From: Anastrepha obliqua
Lineage: Eukaryota > Arthropoda > Insecta > Diptera > Tephritidae
NCBI RefSeq assembly: GCF_027943255.1
Contig: NC_072893.1
Span: 57,444,001-57,508,000, forward strand
DNA length: 64,000 bases
Direction of reading: 5' to 3'
In this document: piece after piece, positions 33,845 to 45,264 of the stretch
Layout of the letters: each line of letters opens with the position of its first letter
Position numbering within the stretch: the stretch's first letter is position 1
Notes under the pieces: model-generated
The model's input: only the letters and a program-made list of their open reading frames with translations
Told to the model about the DNA's origin: nothing
Database searches by the model: none
Translations under genes and position numbers: made by a program

Positions 33845-33995
33845 AAAACGTTTTTTTTTTAATAGCGGTCACCCCTCGACAGGCAATGGAAAAACTCCGA
33901 GTGTATGTATTTCTGCCATAAAAAAGCTCCTCATAAAAGCTATTCGGAGTCGGCTTAAAAGTGTATGTCCCTCAATTTGTGGACCCTCATAGTAT
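33845..33995 (+). mobile_element. SINE fragment (middle)
   Basis: AATAGCGGTCACCCCTCGAC, GGCAATGGAAAAACTCCGAG, TTTCTGCCATAAAAAAGCTC and GGAGTCGGCTTAAAA appear in SINE order. Head and tail missing. Confidence 0.78.
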
Positions 33996-33999
33996 TTTT

Positions 34000-36050
34000 C
34001 TGATAGCTTATTAGTACTATTGTGTCTATAGAAAAAACAATATTTTTAAATATTTTTTTACAAACCAAAAATTATATTGCGAATTTTCAAATAAAAGGCA
34101 ATAAGGTTTATAAATATTTAAATTGGTTGTGGTGGATTTCAGAAACTTTTTATGCCATAGCATCTCAGAATTTCATATAAATATTAAGTAAAAAACTTGT
34201 CTTCCTATTTCCTGTAACCCATTAGAAAATTAATTTTTTTAGTAATTTAATCCTACAAAAATGAATGGGAAATGCCTTTTATTTTTGTACACATACTTAC
34301 CCACAATCAATATGAATAAAATATGTTTTCAAAATAAAATATCATGCGATTTTTTCATCACCGCTCGTGCGCTAATACAAAGGCCACACAAAACGGGGAT
34401 ATTTCTCTGCAAAGCAACAATTTGCACTCCTGAGAATCTACACCATTCGCTCTCGAAAAATACCCATTTTTATGCCCTCTCTCTCTCTCTATTTCACACT
34501 CGCACTCACGCGTGCTCTCAAGCTCTCAAAAAAGGATATGCTAAATATTCCATTCGTCGCTTCAAATCTATGCATGTGTGTGTATGTTTGTACGTGTGTG
34601 CCTATGCCACAGATTTGCCACGAAAGCAACCATCACAACCGCTTTGAGCAACTGCTATTTATGTATGTACAGATGCACGTTGGCATATGAGGATGTGGGT
34701 GTATGAATGTGTTAAATTATACATTTATGTATTGCTGCCTAAACTTGATTTCGTAGAAGGACGCCGGTAGCTGCCGTAGCTTCAGCAGCAGAATTCGTAT
34801 TCGAGTCTATAACTTTTCACTCTCACTACTGAAACTACAGCAAAACAATTTTTGGTAAACAATTTTTTAGTTATAAATAGTTTATGCCACAGCAACAGTC
34901 GTGCAACGCATTAATTACACATTACTGAGCGTCAGTAACAACCAGAAGCATTAAAACTGTGTCGTGGCAACCATCACAACAAGCATCGCTCCTCCTGCAG
35001 ACTTGGAAGCAGTTAAAGCGCCATTGCGAAGGAATTCAAGCATATCAGAAGTGGCTAATTGAAAATATTCGCTATGCGTCAGTAAATGCACGGCGCCAGC
35101 CAGTCAACTAGCCGGGTCAACAGCTACACAACACATAAGTCTATATACTTACCTTTATCTAATAAAAAATTTAAAAGAAAAACAACAAAAACATTTGCAT
35201 TAATCCAAAGAAAGCTCATACCAATAGCGTTAAGCAGCTAAGCCAGCGACGGTGCCGGCTAACTAATTAATGATTATTGCCAAAGTTAACAAACTGCAAC
35301 AATATGGCAGAAATAATGCGGCATTACATAATCAAGTACCGTTGCGCTGAGCTGGCTGAGGGACGTATACGGAAGACAACAACAATCTCCAACACAATCA
35401 CTTGCTAGCGTTTTTGCTGCATGCGAAGAGGAAAAAGTTTAATTGAAATTTAAACTTTTCCTCCAAAGGCGAATAAAAGTTCCGAAATCTATTGTGAGTT
35501 TCAGCGGTGGCAGACTGGCATGAGTGTGGACAATGCTTTTGTAGTCAGCTGTTTGCAGTAAATTAATTTTGTTTAAAATCTAGAAGCGGCGCACATATAC
35601 GCATGTGTGTATGTATGTAAATTCAATTGGATGCAGATGCACGCCGCAGGATAAACTGGTTGCGGTTTTGGATATTCATGCATGTTGCCCTTCATGTATT
35701 AAAATATGTATGTACAGATGATAGTGTGGCATATGTGGCAAATATTTGTTTATTTGTTTTGTTTGGAAATTGGCCAAACAGATTTACAATAGCCAGATGA
35801 GTTAAACAATGTGCAATGGTAGCACCCAAACACCAGTAAAGGCACTAAAATAATGTATTTTTATGATAGAATTTAAATATTTTGAACAGCTGTTGCCATC
35901 TGTGAGGAAGGAAATAGTGAGAAATTCAAGATGATGTGAAAATGTTTGCCAATGAGCTAAAATAATATACAATTTTTTTTTATGTAGAAGATTAACAGAG
36001 TAGTACTCTCTGTTTTGGCATCTAATGACTCACTGATACCTGGAATCTCT
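34000..36050. other. Intron-like stretch
   Basis: No element recognised. A CTCTCTCTCT tract at about 34475-34492 followed by CT/AC-rich sequence could bind GAGA-type factors, which is speculative. GTATGTATGT-type words are frequent at 35600-35720. Confidence 0.45.
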
Positions 36051-36149
36051 TTTTGGAAGCAAGTATCCCCTTAGTTGTCTTACAAGGAGGCAATAGAGAT
36101 ATCTAGGCACTCACTTAAGAAACTCGGCAAGAACTTTGAACATCGACTG

Positions 36150-36720
36150 TTTCAACACAGAAAATGGTATCGAAGCGTGGTGGCATTTGGACAGTAACTG
36201 AGGATGCTTTAGTGCTTTGGGTATAATCACTACGGTTTCTCAATGCGAAGTATTTGCAGTGAATAGACTCAGTAGTTGGTAAACGGCGGCGAGAAATTAA
36301 TATCAGAATCTGTAGTGAAAGCCAGCTACTCTCAAGGCCTTAGAAACTGCTCACACCTCTTCAAAAATAGTTCATGTATATAAATTACAACTAAATTTTA
36401 TTGCAAGGTGGAATGAACTGGAACTGGACACCGTGGTATTGAAGGCTACAAAATAGTTGCTGAATTGGCAAACTGCGATTGCTTGAAGTATCCAATTGAA
36501 ACGGAGCCAATTTTAGGACCCATTATAACGGGAACAGTGAGGTGAGATGTACCTCATGAAAACTGTTACTGCAATACTTACACTGCAGAACAACCAAGAG
36601 TGTTCTAAACAGGCCTGACATGGTGGTGGCAAAGTTTCTTCTCAAATGGAGGCGGCGTGAGCTTCGAGCTCGAATGGGACTAATTACTGATATGGGTCCA
36701 TCCATTCCTTAAAAAACTAC
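36150..36720 (+). pseudogene. Non-LTR retrotransposon RNase H remnant
   Basis: Shifting plus-strand frames read VSQCEVFAVNRLSSW near 36235 (Q.E motif), NIRICSESQLLS near 36300 (equivalent to the SDSQAA box), and TGHRGIEGYKIVAELANCDC near 36430 (equivalent to PGHRGIEGNEIADELA). EPILGPIITGT comes next, and TKSVLNRPDMVVAKFLLKWR with RARMGLITDMGP near 36600. Frameshifts and stops occur between blocks, and no RT is attached. Clade unresolved; it reads differently from the LOA-like copies. Confidence 0.6.
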
Positions 36721-36724
36721 TAAC

Positions 36725-37115
36725 ACTCTTAAAAATATCTTGAAAGTTTGCTGAAAAGTAAGGAATCTGCACCCCACCTGTCTCTCTCTCTTTCTCTATC
36801 CTTTAAATCCTCTCTTTTAGCCTTAAAAACAAAAAATAAAACAAAAGAAATGTCAGGTCATACACAATTCCTGTCCTACTTTTCGAACGCAGTGCAGTGT
36901 TGCAGTTGTTGAATGCAGTTGCCTTTTATTTCCCTGAAAATGGGTTTAATGTATTTGAAAAATTTGGAAAAGGGGTTTTGACTAAGGAACGACCGATCAT
37001 CACTTTCTTAGAACATAGTTAAACGGAACCGAATATAAGCCATTTTTAGCAGTCGAACCCATATAAATTCTTTTTATAGCTAAACTATATTTCTAAGCAT
37101 AAATCATAGTTCATA
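36725..37115. other. Spacer, nothing recognised
   Basis: AT-rich sequence with a CT-rich tract at about 36780-36800. Confidence 0.4.
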
Positions 37116-37117
37116 TT

Positions 37118-37890
37118 TTTTTTTTTTTTATTATGAATAAATTTTATTTGCAATCTATCAGTTGACAATCAGCAAATTTTTTAAATATAAGGATTATGGC
37201 AGGATTGATTGCGCTCCATTGCGACCAATCAATATATTGTAAAACAGTTGTATTCGCTACAAATCAATTAAGTTTCCTCAAATCTGTTTGGGAGATCCAA
37301 AATATGAATTTTTTTAAGGCGTTTGACATCCGTGCTATTGTGTAGAAGATTTCTTGCTAGTATGTTTTCATGGTACGACAGTCTGTTTAGGTATCTTCGA
37401 GAGGCTTTGGTGATTTCATTTCTAACATAAGATACATTTAAGTCTTTGTGAATTTCGAAGTTAGTTATATACCAAGGAGCACCAACAATGCTTCCTAAAG
37501 TCATAGCCTGGTATCTTTGCAGGATTTCAATGTTTGAGTTACTCGCTGTTCCCCAAAGCTGTATTGCATATGTCAATACTGGCTTTAAGATAGCTTTGTA
37601 GAGCAGTACTTTATTTTCGAGACTAAGTTGTGATCGCGAGCCTAAGACCCAGTACATTTTTTTCGTTTTAAGCTTGAGTTGTTTCTGTTTCTTTTTAATG
37701 TGGGTTTCCCAGGTCATTCTTCGGTCCAAATGTACTCCAAGGTATTTGACAGTTTCACTTTCAGGTATGGTAGAGCCATTCAAAAATACGGGAGGACAAT
37801 TCCCGGTTCTCAAAGTAAACGTTATCTGAACAGACTTCTGAGTGTTAACCTCCATCTTCCAATTCATTAGCCATAATTTGAAGAATATTG
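37118..37890 (-). mobile_element. 5'-truncated Jockey-like insertion with poly-A end
   Basis: On the minus strand the insertion starts abruptly near 37890 inside the RT gene and ends with a 3' untranslated region and an A-run (T-run at about 37118-37130). This is the usual form of a dead-on-arrival LINE copy. I did not identify a target-site duplication. Confidence 0.75.
37268..37867 (-). CDS. Jockey-type RT C-terminus, uninterrupted fragment
   Basis: The 199-codon frame begins inside the RT. Upstream codons FKLWL precede the Met, so that Met is internal and not a start. It contains VNTQKSVQITFTLRTGNCPP, VKYLGVHLDRRMTWETHIKK, LSLENKVLLYKAILKPVLTY then AIQLWGTASNSNIEILQRYQ, and APWYITNFEIHKDLNVSYVR. 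This is the post-palm and thumb region of Jockey-clade elements (F, BS, Juan types). There is no stop or frameshift, so the insertion is young, but it lacks the endonuclease and RT palm and cannot work. The natural stop at 37268 is followed by about 140 bp of 3' untranslated region. Confidence 0.88.
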   Translation of the reverse strand: MNWKMEVNTQKSVQITFTLRTGNCPPVFLNGSTIPESETVKYLGVHLDRRMTWETHIKKKQKQLKLKTKKMYWVLGSRSQLSLENKVLLYKAILKPVLTYAIQLWGTASNSNIEILQRYQAMTLGSIVGAPWYITNFEIHKDLNVSYVRNEITKASRRYLNRLSYHENILARNLLHNSTDVKRLKKIHILDLPNRFEET

Positions 37891-38019
37891 TATAAATATA
37901 TATGTATATCAGGGTGCATATAGTATTTGAGGGTATGCATATTGGAAGCTATAATTTCCCGAAACCATTATTTTTCGTTTTTTCTCTTTTTCAGATAAGA
38001 CATGGAGGACTACAACTGA

Positions 38020-38840
38020 GCTGAAGAAATGGAGAAACATGCAGCTATTGTCGCCATATGTGCAAATAAAACCGATTTAAAAATCACTAATTTTCTTAAG
38101 TACGCCAGTTCATTTATTATAAGGTCCGTCCTGAATTGGAGACCTGGTGACATCAAGGGACAATGAAGAATCGGTTGCACAACGCAAACAAAACTAGGAA
38201 TGTTCTAGCACAGTCCGATTGGCAGATGAAGCAGTGCAAGCGATCAATGATGAGGACTCTTTAAAAAGCAATGAGGCTCTTGCGAGATATTATCCGACGA
38301 TTTTTCTGTTAAGATCTTCGGTATAACTCCCAAATTATGCGCAGAAGACAGTTTATGTTGGAGCAAAGACGAGAATAGCGAATTATCCGATCAAAACGCT
38401 TTTTAAATGGGATGGCTATGTTCCAGTCCTCCAGAGGTTACTGTTGTAGTGCATACGAATTTTCCAGGCTTTAAGTATTGTGAGCAACAAAGGACACGTC
38501 ATACTAGCACCTTCTTTACTATAGACAGCAATGAGACCCTGGATTGGTAGTGTACGCAGTGACAGCTCATACAGCTTTCAGCAAGACTCTGCTCCTTCAC
38601 ACAAAGCGATAGCGACACAACGTCGCCCCATAACATTGAACTATGGTCGACTAATTTCCCAGCCCCTAAGTAAGATTTCCCATATCCCTGTTTCTTCTCT
38701 TAAGGCTGCAATGAATACCGTTATGGTCAATATGATTAAGGGGCATTTGATTCGGGCATGCATTAGTTTCCGCACCCGGATCGAAGAGTTGTTTCAGATA
38801 ATGGAAATTTTTTTAAATAATTTTATAGATATATACTGAG
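38020..38840 (+). pseudogene. Tc1/mariner-related transposase pseudogene
   Basis: The N-terminal reading MEKHAAIVAICANKTDLKIT at 38030 resembles the helix-turn-helix of insect transposases that use a QQDSAPSHK motif. The frame 38531-38839 gives RPWIGSV, SFQQDSAPSHKAIA (one catalytic Asp), then, after loss of the PPSSPDLNPMDY-like block, KAAMNTVMVNMIKGHLIRAC and SFRTRIEEL, the typical C-terminus. Frames are broken throughout the first 500 bp. Inverted repeats were not found. Confidence 0.6.
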
Positions 38841-39124
38841 TTAATGTAATGAAAAAAATTCGTTTTGCGCTTTAATATTGATACTGATAGGGCTTAAGAA
38901 TAAGATTAGGATTAGTATTAATACGAATACAAGAATGAGGGGGAGGTCAATATATAACTAAATGAGGAGGAGGACAAAAGCAAAAATTAGAATGAAAAAA
39001 TAAAATGTAATAATAATATAATGATAAAGTATAAAATGCATATTTTAAATGCATTTGAAACTACAGGTACAGTTTGCTATTTTAATTTTTTTTGAATTTG
39101 ACGTTTCTAAGGCACTTTAAAATT

Positions 39125-39655
39125 TCAAATGTAGGTACGTTGTGAAATGGTTGAAGCAATACTCTGGCACTTCCCAAGTAGCACTAAAGCGCCTGTCGAA
39201 GAAAGGAGTGCCCAGTGACCTGAATTGGCATCAGTTAAGCCCGGATATTTACAAACAAAGTGCTCAACAGTGTCTCTCTCTGAAATGTTCCTGCAAGGGG
39301 AGTTAAATGGTAACCCTAGCTTACTCCCTATCATTGGATGATCAGCACACACAGCTACGAGTTTGGAAATTTAATGGCGCGGAGTCCCCAGCACTTTCTG
39401 AGTCCTCCGCCTATTGCACTGTGACGAAAGAGTTTTCAAAATAGCACACGAAGAAATGGAGCTCCATCTTTTCTCTGCTTTCCTCAGAAATAATTAGTGC
39501 AGTTCCCCTCTAAAAACTGTCAGGGGAATGCCGATGACCGGGTAGGAAGTCTTTGAGACCAATTCAATCCCGTTTCTGGCAAGCTTATCAGCAATTTAAT
39601 TTCCCTCTATGTTCCAATGTCCAGAAACCCAGATCAGAGATAAATTATCATACTT
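39125..39655 (-). pseudogene. LOA-like RNase H/C-terminal remnant
   Basis: Starting at 39650 on the minus strand: IWVSGHWNIEGN, stop, IADKLARNGIEL, an insertion-like run, then RRRTQKVLG, NISERDTVEHFVCKYPGLTD ending near 39200. The order is RNase H end, linker and CCHC region, as in the 11.4-kb remnant, which uses the same wording (ER[DE]TVEHF[VL]CKYPGL). The two are therefore likely copies of one family. Confidence 0.7.
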
Positions 39656-39659
39656 TAAA

Positions 39660-40330
39660 CTTTCCAAGGCTACATTTGAAAAATAAGTATAAATACTTAT
39701 AATCATTCTATGAAACTATTACGGATATCGGACGAAACAGAAAAAAATCAGTTTCCTTTTCGCCAGGGGAAATATAAATTATTTCATAGAAAGAAAGTCT
39801 AACCATATTTTTACGTTTATATTAAACAGCATAAAGATCGGAAGAAAATTCAAAGTTATTTTAATAGGGATTTTATTCAAATATTTTCCAAAAAAATTAA
39901 TCAAAACTTAAAATCCCTATTGACATATTCAGAGACTGAGAATATATACATAAGTATAGGACTAATATTAAACAAAACATTTATTTAATTTAATAATTTT
40001 AATTTTTTAAAGTCTTAAACTTCTTAAAAAAAAGAAACTGATGACAACATGAAGCCTGAATACGCAGCATTACTATATAACATCTACAGCTTCACATGCG
40101 CAAGAAATTCTCCTGAACTTTTACTGTCTCACAGTGTAATCTCGTTGGTTTTCATGCAGCAATGGCCAGGTAACTAGCACAGCATTACTCTCTGTTTGGT
40201 CGCCTTAACATACTTAAATGCAGACGTTTGCTTGGAGAGGACCTTTATGGTAGTTGACTTATCGCCGAAGATATCGAGATGAATCGACACTGGGAGCTAC
40301 TAGGCTTGAAACGCTGTAGGTTTTTTGCCC
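39660..40330. other. Spacer, nothing recognised
   Basis: AT-rich sequence, no credible gene. Confidence 0.45.
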
Positions 40331-40331
40331 G

Positions 40332-40505
40332 CTGTAACGGTCACCGTAGTCGAATGGGTTGGTGCGTCACTACCACTCGAAAGTGAAAACCTCAAACCAG
40401 TCATGAAACCCCAAGTGAGAGAAAAAGTGTTTCTAATAGCGATCGCCCCTCAGCCAGCAATTTTATACCCCCCAAGTGTATTTCTGCCATGAAAAAGCTT
40501 CTCGA
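40332..40505 (+). mobile_element. SINE, 5' head to mid-body, truncated
   Basis: CACCGTAGTCGAATGGGTTG (A box region), TGGTGCGTCACTACCA, a decayed B-box region, TTTCTAATAGCGATCGCCCC and TTTCTGCCATGAAAAAGCTT lie in order. It breaks off about 45 bp before the 3' tail of the LINE on the opposite strand. Confidence 0.82.
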
Positions 40506-40539
40506 AACTAAATAGTAGTTTTTATCAAGAGTCGTTTTC

Positions 40540-41625
40540 TCTTCTTCTTCATAATTGGCGCGATAGCTACTTTCGCGATTTTGGCCGAGTTTAACAAAGC
40601 ACGCCACTTGTTTCTTCCTCCTCTGCTACCACCAGCTTTCAGAACCGAAGCATTTTGTATCCATTCGGACGACAAGACCCAGCCAGCGTAGCCGCTGGAT
40701 CTTGATTCGCTGCGCTATGCCTATATCGTCGTAAAGCTCATACAGCTCATCGTTCCATGGCCAGCGATATTCGCCGCCGCCAATGCGTAAAAGTCCAAAA
40801 ATCTTGCGCAGATTTTTTCTCTCAAACACTCCAAGCGTCGCTTCATCGGATGTTGTCATCGTTCCACGCTTCTACGCCATACGTGAGGACGGGCATGATG
40901 AGAGCGTTATAGAGTGTTAGTTTTGTTCGTCGAGAGAGGACTTTGCTACTTAGTCCAAAGTAGCACTTATTGGCAAGAGAGATTCTACGTTGGATTTCAA
41001 GGCTGTTATCGGTGTTGATGTTGGTTCCTACATATACGAAGTTTTTTACAACCTCGAAATCATAACTGTTTACAGTGATTTGGGTGCCGATACGTGAGTG
41101 CGCCGACTGTTTGTTTGAAGACAGGGGGTACTTCGTTTTGTCCTCGTTCCTCACTAAACCCATTCTCTTTGCTTCATTATCCAGTTTGTAACAGCGCGGC
41201 TGCTAAGGCCAATTATGTCAATATCATCGGCATACGCCAGCAATTGTACGCTCTTATAAAAAATTGTGCCTGAGCCATTAAATTCTGCGGCTCGCATGAT
41301 CCTCTCCAACATCAGGTTAAAGAAGTCACACGACAGTGAGTCACCCTATCTGAAACCTCGTTTGGTATCAAACGGCTCGGAGAGACCCTTCCCGATTCTA
41401 CCGGCGTCGCTGGTATTGCACAGCCGTATTAGTTTTGCGGGTATACCAAATTCAGACATCGCGGCATATAGGTAAATCCTTTGCTTCCTGTCAAATGCAG
41501 CTTTGAAGTTGACGAAGAGATGGTGTGTGTCGATTATCCTTTCATGGATCTTTTCCAAGACTTGGGGTATTGTAAATATCTGGTCGACGGTGGCCTTTTT
41601 TCTATTCCTCCTCATTTTTCTAGTT
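40540..41625 (-). pseudogene. LINE RT copy 2 (same family as 30.9-32.6 kb)
   Basis: From 41615 down: KATVDQIFTIPQVLEKIHER, FVNFKAAFDRKQRIYLYAAM, SEFGIPAKLIRLC, GLSEPFDTKRGFR and a stop, SVQLLAYADDIDIIGLSSRA (YADD box present, near 41230). Then EDKTKYPLSSNKQSAHSRIG, ISLANKCYFGLSSKVLSRRT and LRWLGLVVRMDTK follow. Stops and frameshifts break it at about 41340, 40850 and 40640, and the penultimate segment is deleted. The copy is truncated near its 5' end within the RT fingers. Its 3' end, with the shared tail and GAA repeat, is intact at 40540-40589. Confidence 0.85.
40551..40589 (-). other. LINE copy 2 3' tail
   Basis: Reads CTCGGCCAA, then AATCGC-GAAA-GTAGCT (four of six stem pairs remain) plus AT, then CGCGCCAATTAT and (GAA)n. 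The first 9 and last 12 bases are identical to the SINE tail at 46715-46753. Confidence 0.78.
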
Positions 41626-41629
41626 TCTT

Positions 41630-43620
41630 CCTTACATTTGTTTAAAATTAAAGTTAACCTTATGTCATATAATTATACATCTAATCGCAGTATTTTACTC
41701 AGTAATGAATGCCTAAGGACCTCATACGCAAGAATACTCATCTGTACTGAAGCTGAACTGGTGAGTATCTATGACACGACAAATTTGTAATAGTATATGT
41801 ATTTTTAGAAAAGCCAAAATGGGCGTACTCGTGCTTCCCTACCCGCAGATTAGATTTGCATTTCAACATATGCATACAAATATATACTTTTACACATATA
41901 ATTACAAAATCCCCAGTGACTACTTGGTAAATATTTCGCAATTCATCAAATAAAAATAGATTGTGATTGCGAACAATCCTTTTGGGCATTATCCCACTAC
42001 AAAAACAAAGCGCAAAAACTGAGTCGCAACATCGTTAGTCCGAGAGATAGTAAAATAAATAAAAATATTTGTTTAATTTTAGAGTTCTGCGCACAAATAT
42101 ACATACATAGCTTTTGCCAGAGAAAATTTTACTTTTTCACAATTTTTTTACTATTCCACTTAATTGAGTGTGCGCGTGTGTGGTCGCTGGAGTATTTGTA
42201 AACCACAATTCGCGCGCTATGATAGTCACCGATGCGGAAGTCGAAACCCGAAAAGGCAAGCAAGAAAAACAGAAACAGCTTAAAGCCAAAAATCAAGTAT
42301 GAAAAAAACCGTAAAAGGTCTTAAGCGAAAATGAGAGTAATGCGCAAAGTGTAAATTCATGCTAACATTTTTGCAAATTCATTTAAGTGCCAAAAAACAC
42401 ACATACCTGCGAATGTGGTGAGTAGTTGAAGGAGGGAATAGAAACAAGTCTGGCACCCAAGTTATTGGACGGCGTACAAGTTTCCCTTTCGATCTGCATA
42501 GCCAATGAGAGCACACATGATTTGAAATAGGTGCACGCAGATACAAATACATATACGCATTCACTTTTGCATGCATAAATAAATATTAACATATTTTTAT
42601 ACGTAGATAGTGAGCCTTTTACCTTCTAAGGTTATGCTAAAGAGACGCCAGCTAACGAAGCAGCATAGGCCTTACTTTCATTTTCTCACACAATCTCTCA
42701 AGCAGGTTAGTCAACCCAACCGAAAGTACCATGATAAATAACTCAAGTTCTTCCACAAACGCTTAACATACACAAACATATACAAACAAACTAAGTCCCT
42801 CAAATTACGTATTTAGTTACGAAATGCTACTTAAAACTTCAGCGGATGACCACCTTATTTTTTTAATACCCTACGAAATGTATAATAGAGCACATATACC
42901 TACTTATCAATTGTCATACATATTCACATTCACACATGCTGACTTTTAAAAACTTTACTCGTCTTAAAGAAAATACAAAACTACTACTATACGAAAATTG
43001 TTTCCGCATTAGCGTTATTCGTATTCGTACGTGCCGATGTGCCGGTATTTTCGGCTAATACTATAAAAATTATGTGCATACTTCTAGGGGTCGCTAAAGA
43101 TTTTCATATACATAGCTTTGCCCGGCATGTGCACTTTCGCATTGAAATTCAAAATGCGTACGTGAAATGAAATGAATAACAAAAGAATGAAGTAGCAATT
43201 GACCAACCGATGAAGGGGTAAACAAATGACTGATTATTTGTAGGAACGGCAAAGCATTGTAAAATAGGGGTATGGGTGAGTTGAGTTGAGTGAATGTTTG
43301 AATTTTGATATCATTAGCTTCACTTTCCACATACTGAGTCGACTCCTTCTAAGTAATTTAATGCTTAGTCAATCAAGCAGTAAGGAAAACCACAAATCTT
43401 CGGATTTCATTTATCTTCCTTCAACTTTTGGTGCACACCTTTCGTATTTCCACCCATTAAAAAAGGAAATAGAACTTTTAAAACCATATTTGATATGAAA
43501 CTTATTTGATTGGGGCTTATATTATTTTATGAGAATACTTTGGTTGGAATAAGTTATATTTTTCATTTGTTAAAAAAAACAATCCACTGTGGCTGGCGAT
43601 GAAGGTATTAGTAGAAGAAG
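41630..43620. other. Intron-like stretch
   Basis: No gene or element recognised. Short frames of 60-99 codons lack motifs. Confidence 0.45.
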
Positions 43621-43625
43621 ATAAA

Positions 43626-44157
43626 GGGTTTTCCAATAACAGGTGCTATAGGTGAATGGATTGCGCTATCGAGATATGATTAACGATGATTGTGGCCGAA
43701 ATTGGATGGTATTGATCTGGACAACGTTTATTTTCAACAAGACGGCGCTACGTGCCACATAAGCAACGAAACCATTTATCTTTTACGGGAAAATTTTCGG
43801 GACCGTGTTATCTCTCGAAGAGGTGATCACAATTGGCCACCGAGATCACGTGATTTAACACCTTGTGACTTTTTTCTTTGGGGCTACGCCAACAGCCCAG
43901 GGTCGATTCAAGACATCAAAGATGGAATTCGTGAGGCTATCGAGCACAAAGGGCAGCCACTTTGCAATTCGGTTATGGAAATGTCATGAAAAGGATATTG
44001 TCCTGTAAGCGTCGTCGTGGTGGTCATTTGCCTGATGTTAGTTTCCACTATTAACGGCATGCCTTCCTCTTTATAATGAAATAAACATCCAATCATTTAA
44101 ATTAAAAAATAGCATTTTTCTTTGAATATTAAAACAACGCCTCTTATTAGATAACCC
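43626..44157 (+). mobile_element. 532-bp deleted DUF4817/DDE-type transposon
   Basis: Imperfect inverted repeats (GGGTTTTCCAATAACAGG at 43626; GGGTTATCTAATAAGAGG inverted, ending 44157; 15 of 18 match) bound the element. The left repeat runs almost directly into the last third of a transposase gene, so the 5' region and DNA-binding half are deleted. Confidence 0.7.
43650..44085 (+). pseudogene. DDE transposase C-terminal part
   Basis: VNGLRYRDMIND starts at 43650; a one-base indel near 43688 leads to the 99-codon frame. That frame reads LDGIDLDNVYFQQDGATCHI (catalytic Asp), SRRGDHNWPPRSRDLTPCDF then FLWGY (last catalytic acid), and DIKDGIREAIEHKGQPLCNS. A second shift at 43985 is followed by VMKRILSCKRRRGGHLPDV, the family C-terminus. 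This is the transposase group whose N-terminus is seen at 21901-22359, but a different family. Confidence 0.82.
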
Positions 44158-44194
44158 TATTGAAGCAAAGAAAAACTAATTCGTGCAATTATGT

Positions 44195-45000
44195 ATGATG
44201 CTAATACTCCACGCGACCCAGAGGCATCACGTGGTTTCTCACCAGGTAGTTGTCGGACTTGTACTTTGCTGGCGATATTTGTCTGCTTTCGCACAACTTG
44301 ACCAATATGCAAGCGAAGGCGGCCGAACTAGTAACGCTGGCAAGCGAAGTCGGGCTGGAAGTAAACGTCGCAAAAACCAATGCATTGAGAATCATCCGCA
44401 CCAACAATAGCCACATAATGATAGATGACAAAAAAGTGGAGTTCGTTGATAGCTTTTGCTACCTGGGCTGCACTATAGCAGCGTACGATGGAGCAGAGGA
44501 AAACGTCAACAACATATTGAGCACGGCAAGGGCTGCATTCGGGCGCTTATGGAAAATTTGAGCAAACTCGCAAATTTTCAGAAACACCAAACTCAGGATA
44601 TTCAACGCATTGTAAAGACGATGCCGTTATATGGAAGGGAAACATGGCTTCTTTCGAAAACGATCACGCAGAAACTTCAGTGCTTTACCAGCAAATACTT
44701 GAGGATAATATGCAGAATATTTTGGCCCAACATAATAAGTATCGTAGAATTCTGAAGATGAACGTGCGATGAGCCCATCTCATGCCATCTAGCATGCAAG
44801 ATATGGAGTTGGATAGGTCACGTTCTTAGAAAACCGCTTCACAGCGTCACAAGAATGGCCCTAGATAAGAATTCTCAGGGAAAGAGAAGCCACAGCCAGC
44901 CAAAAAACATCCGGAAAAGATCCATTCTGCATGACACAAGGTAGGACAATGCTAAGACAATAGCACTTAACCGCGTATCTTGAAGTAGCCCTATGCTCCT
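44195..45000 (+). pseudogene. LINE RT palm-to-C-terminus remnant (third family)
   Basis: The frame 44250-44561 reads LYFAGDICLLSHNLTNMQAK, a YADD-like box with the first Asp changed to Gly. VGLEVNVAKTNALRIIRTNN and FCYLGCTIAAYDGAEENVNN follow. After a shift it gives ETWLLSKTITQKLQCFTSKY, LRIICRIFWPN, then WIGHVLRKPLHSVTRMALDK and SQGKR near 44860. The same C-terminal wording appears at 11880-12145. Clade is RTE/CR1-like by wording only. It lacks the endonuclease and RT fingers. Confidence 0.75.
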
Positions 45001-45110
45001 CAAAGGAGTAGCTGGGAGTAAAAGAACCGCAAACTGTTGATGGTAAACTAGGATAACTCCTCATGAACGCCTTAGCCGATTTGAAATCTCGGAAATAAAA
45101 CATCAAATGA

Positions 45111-45262
45111 TAGAAAAAGTTTTTTCCAAACCTAAGCAATGGTGAACCTGCAGGAGTACTTCTGCCGTCGAAAACCTTCTCATAAAAAACCATCTGCCAT
45201 TCGGAAGCGGCATAGAACAATATGTCTCTCCATTTGGAGAAGATCGGCCAAGCCCACAGCAA
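45111..45262 (+). mobile_element. SINE fragment (middle to near 3')
   Basis: AAAAAGTTTTTTCCAAACC, ACTTCTGCCGTCGAAAACC, TTCTCATAAAAAACCATCTG, CCATTCGGAAGCGGC and TCTCTCCATTTGGAG follow the SINE order. Diverged, no tail. Confidence 0.68.
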
Positions 45263-45264
45263 GG

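Noticed and set aside
34472..34690. Cys/Val/Tyr-rich frame
   Set aside because: Translation of CT and TG microsatellite-like sequence.
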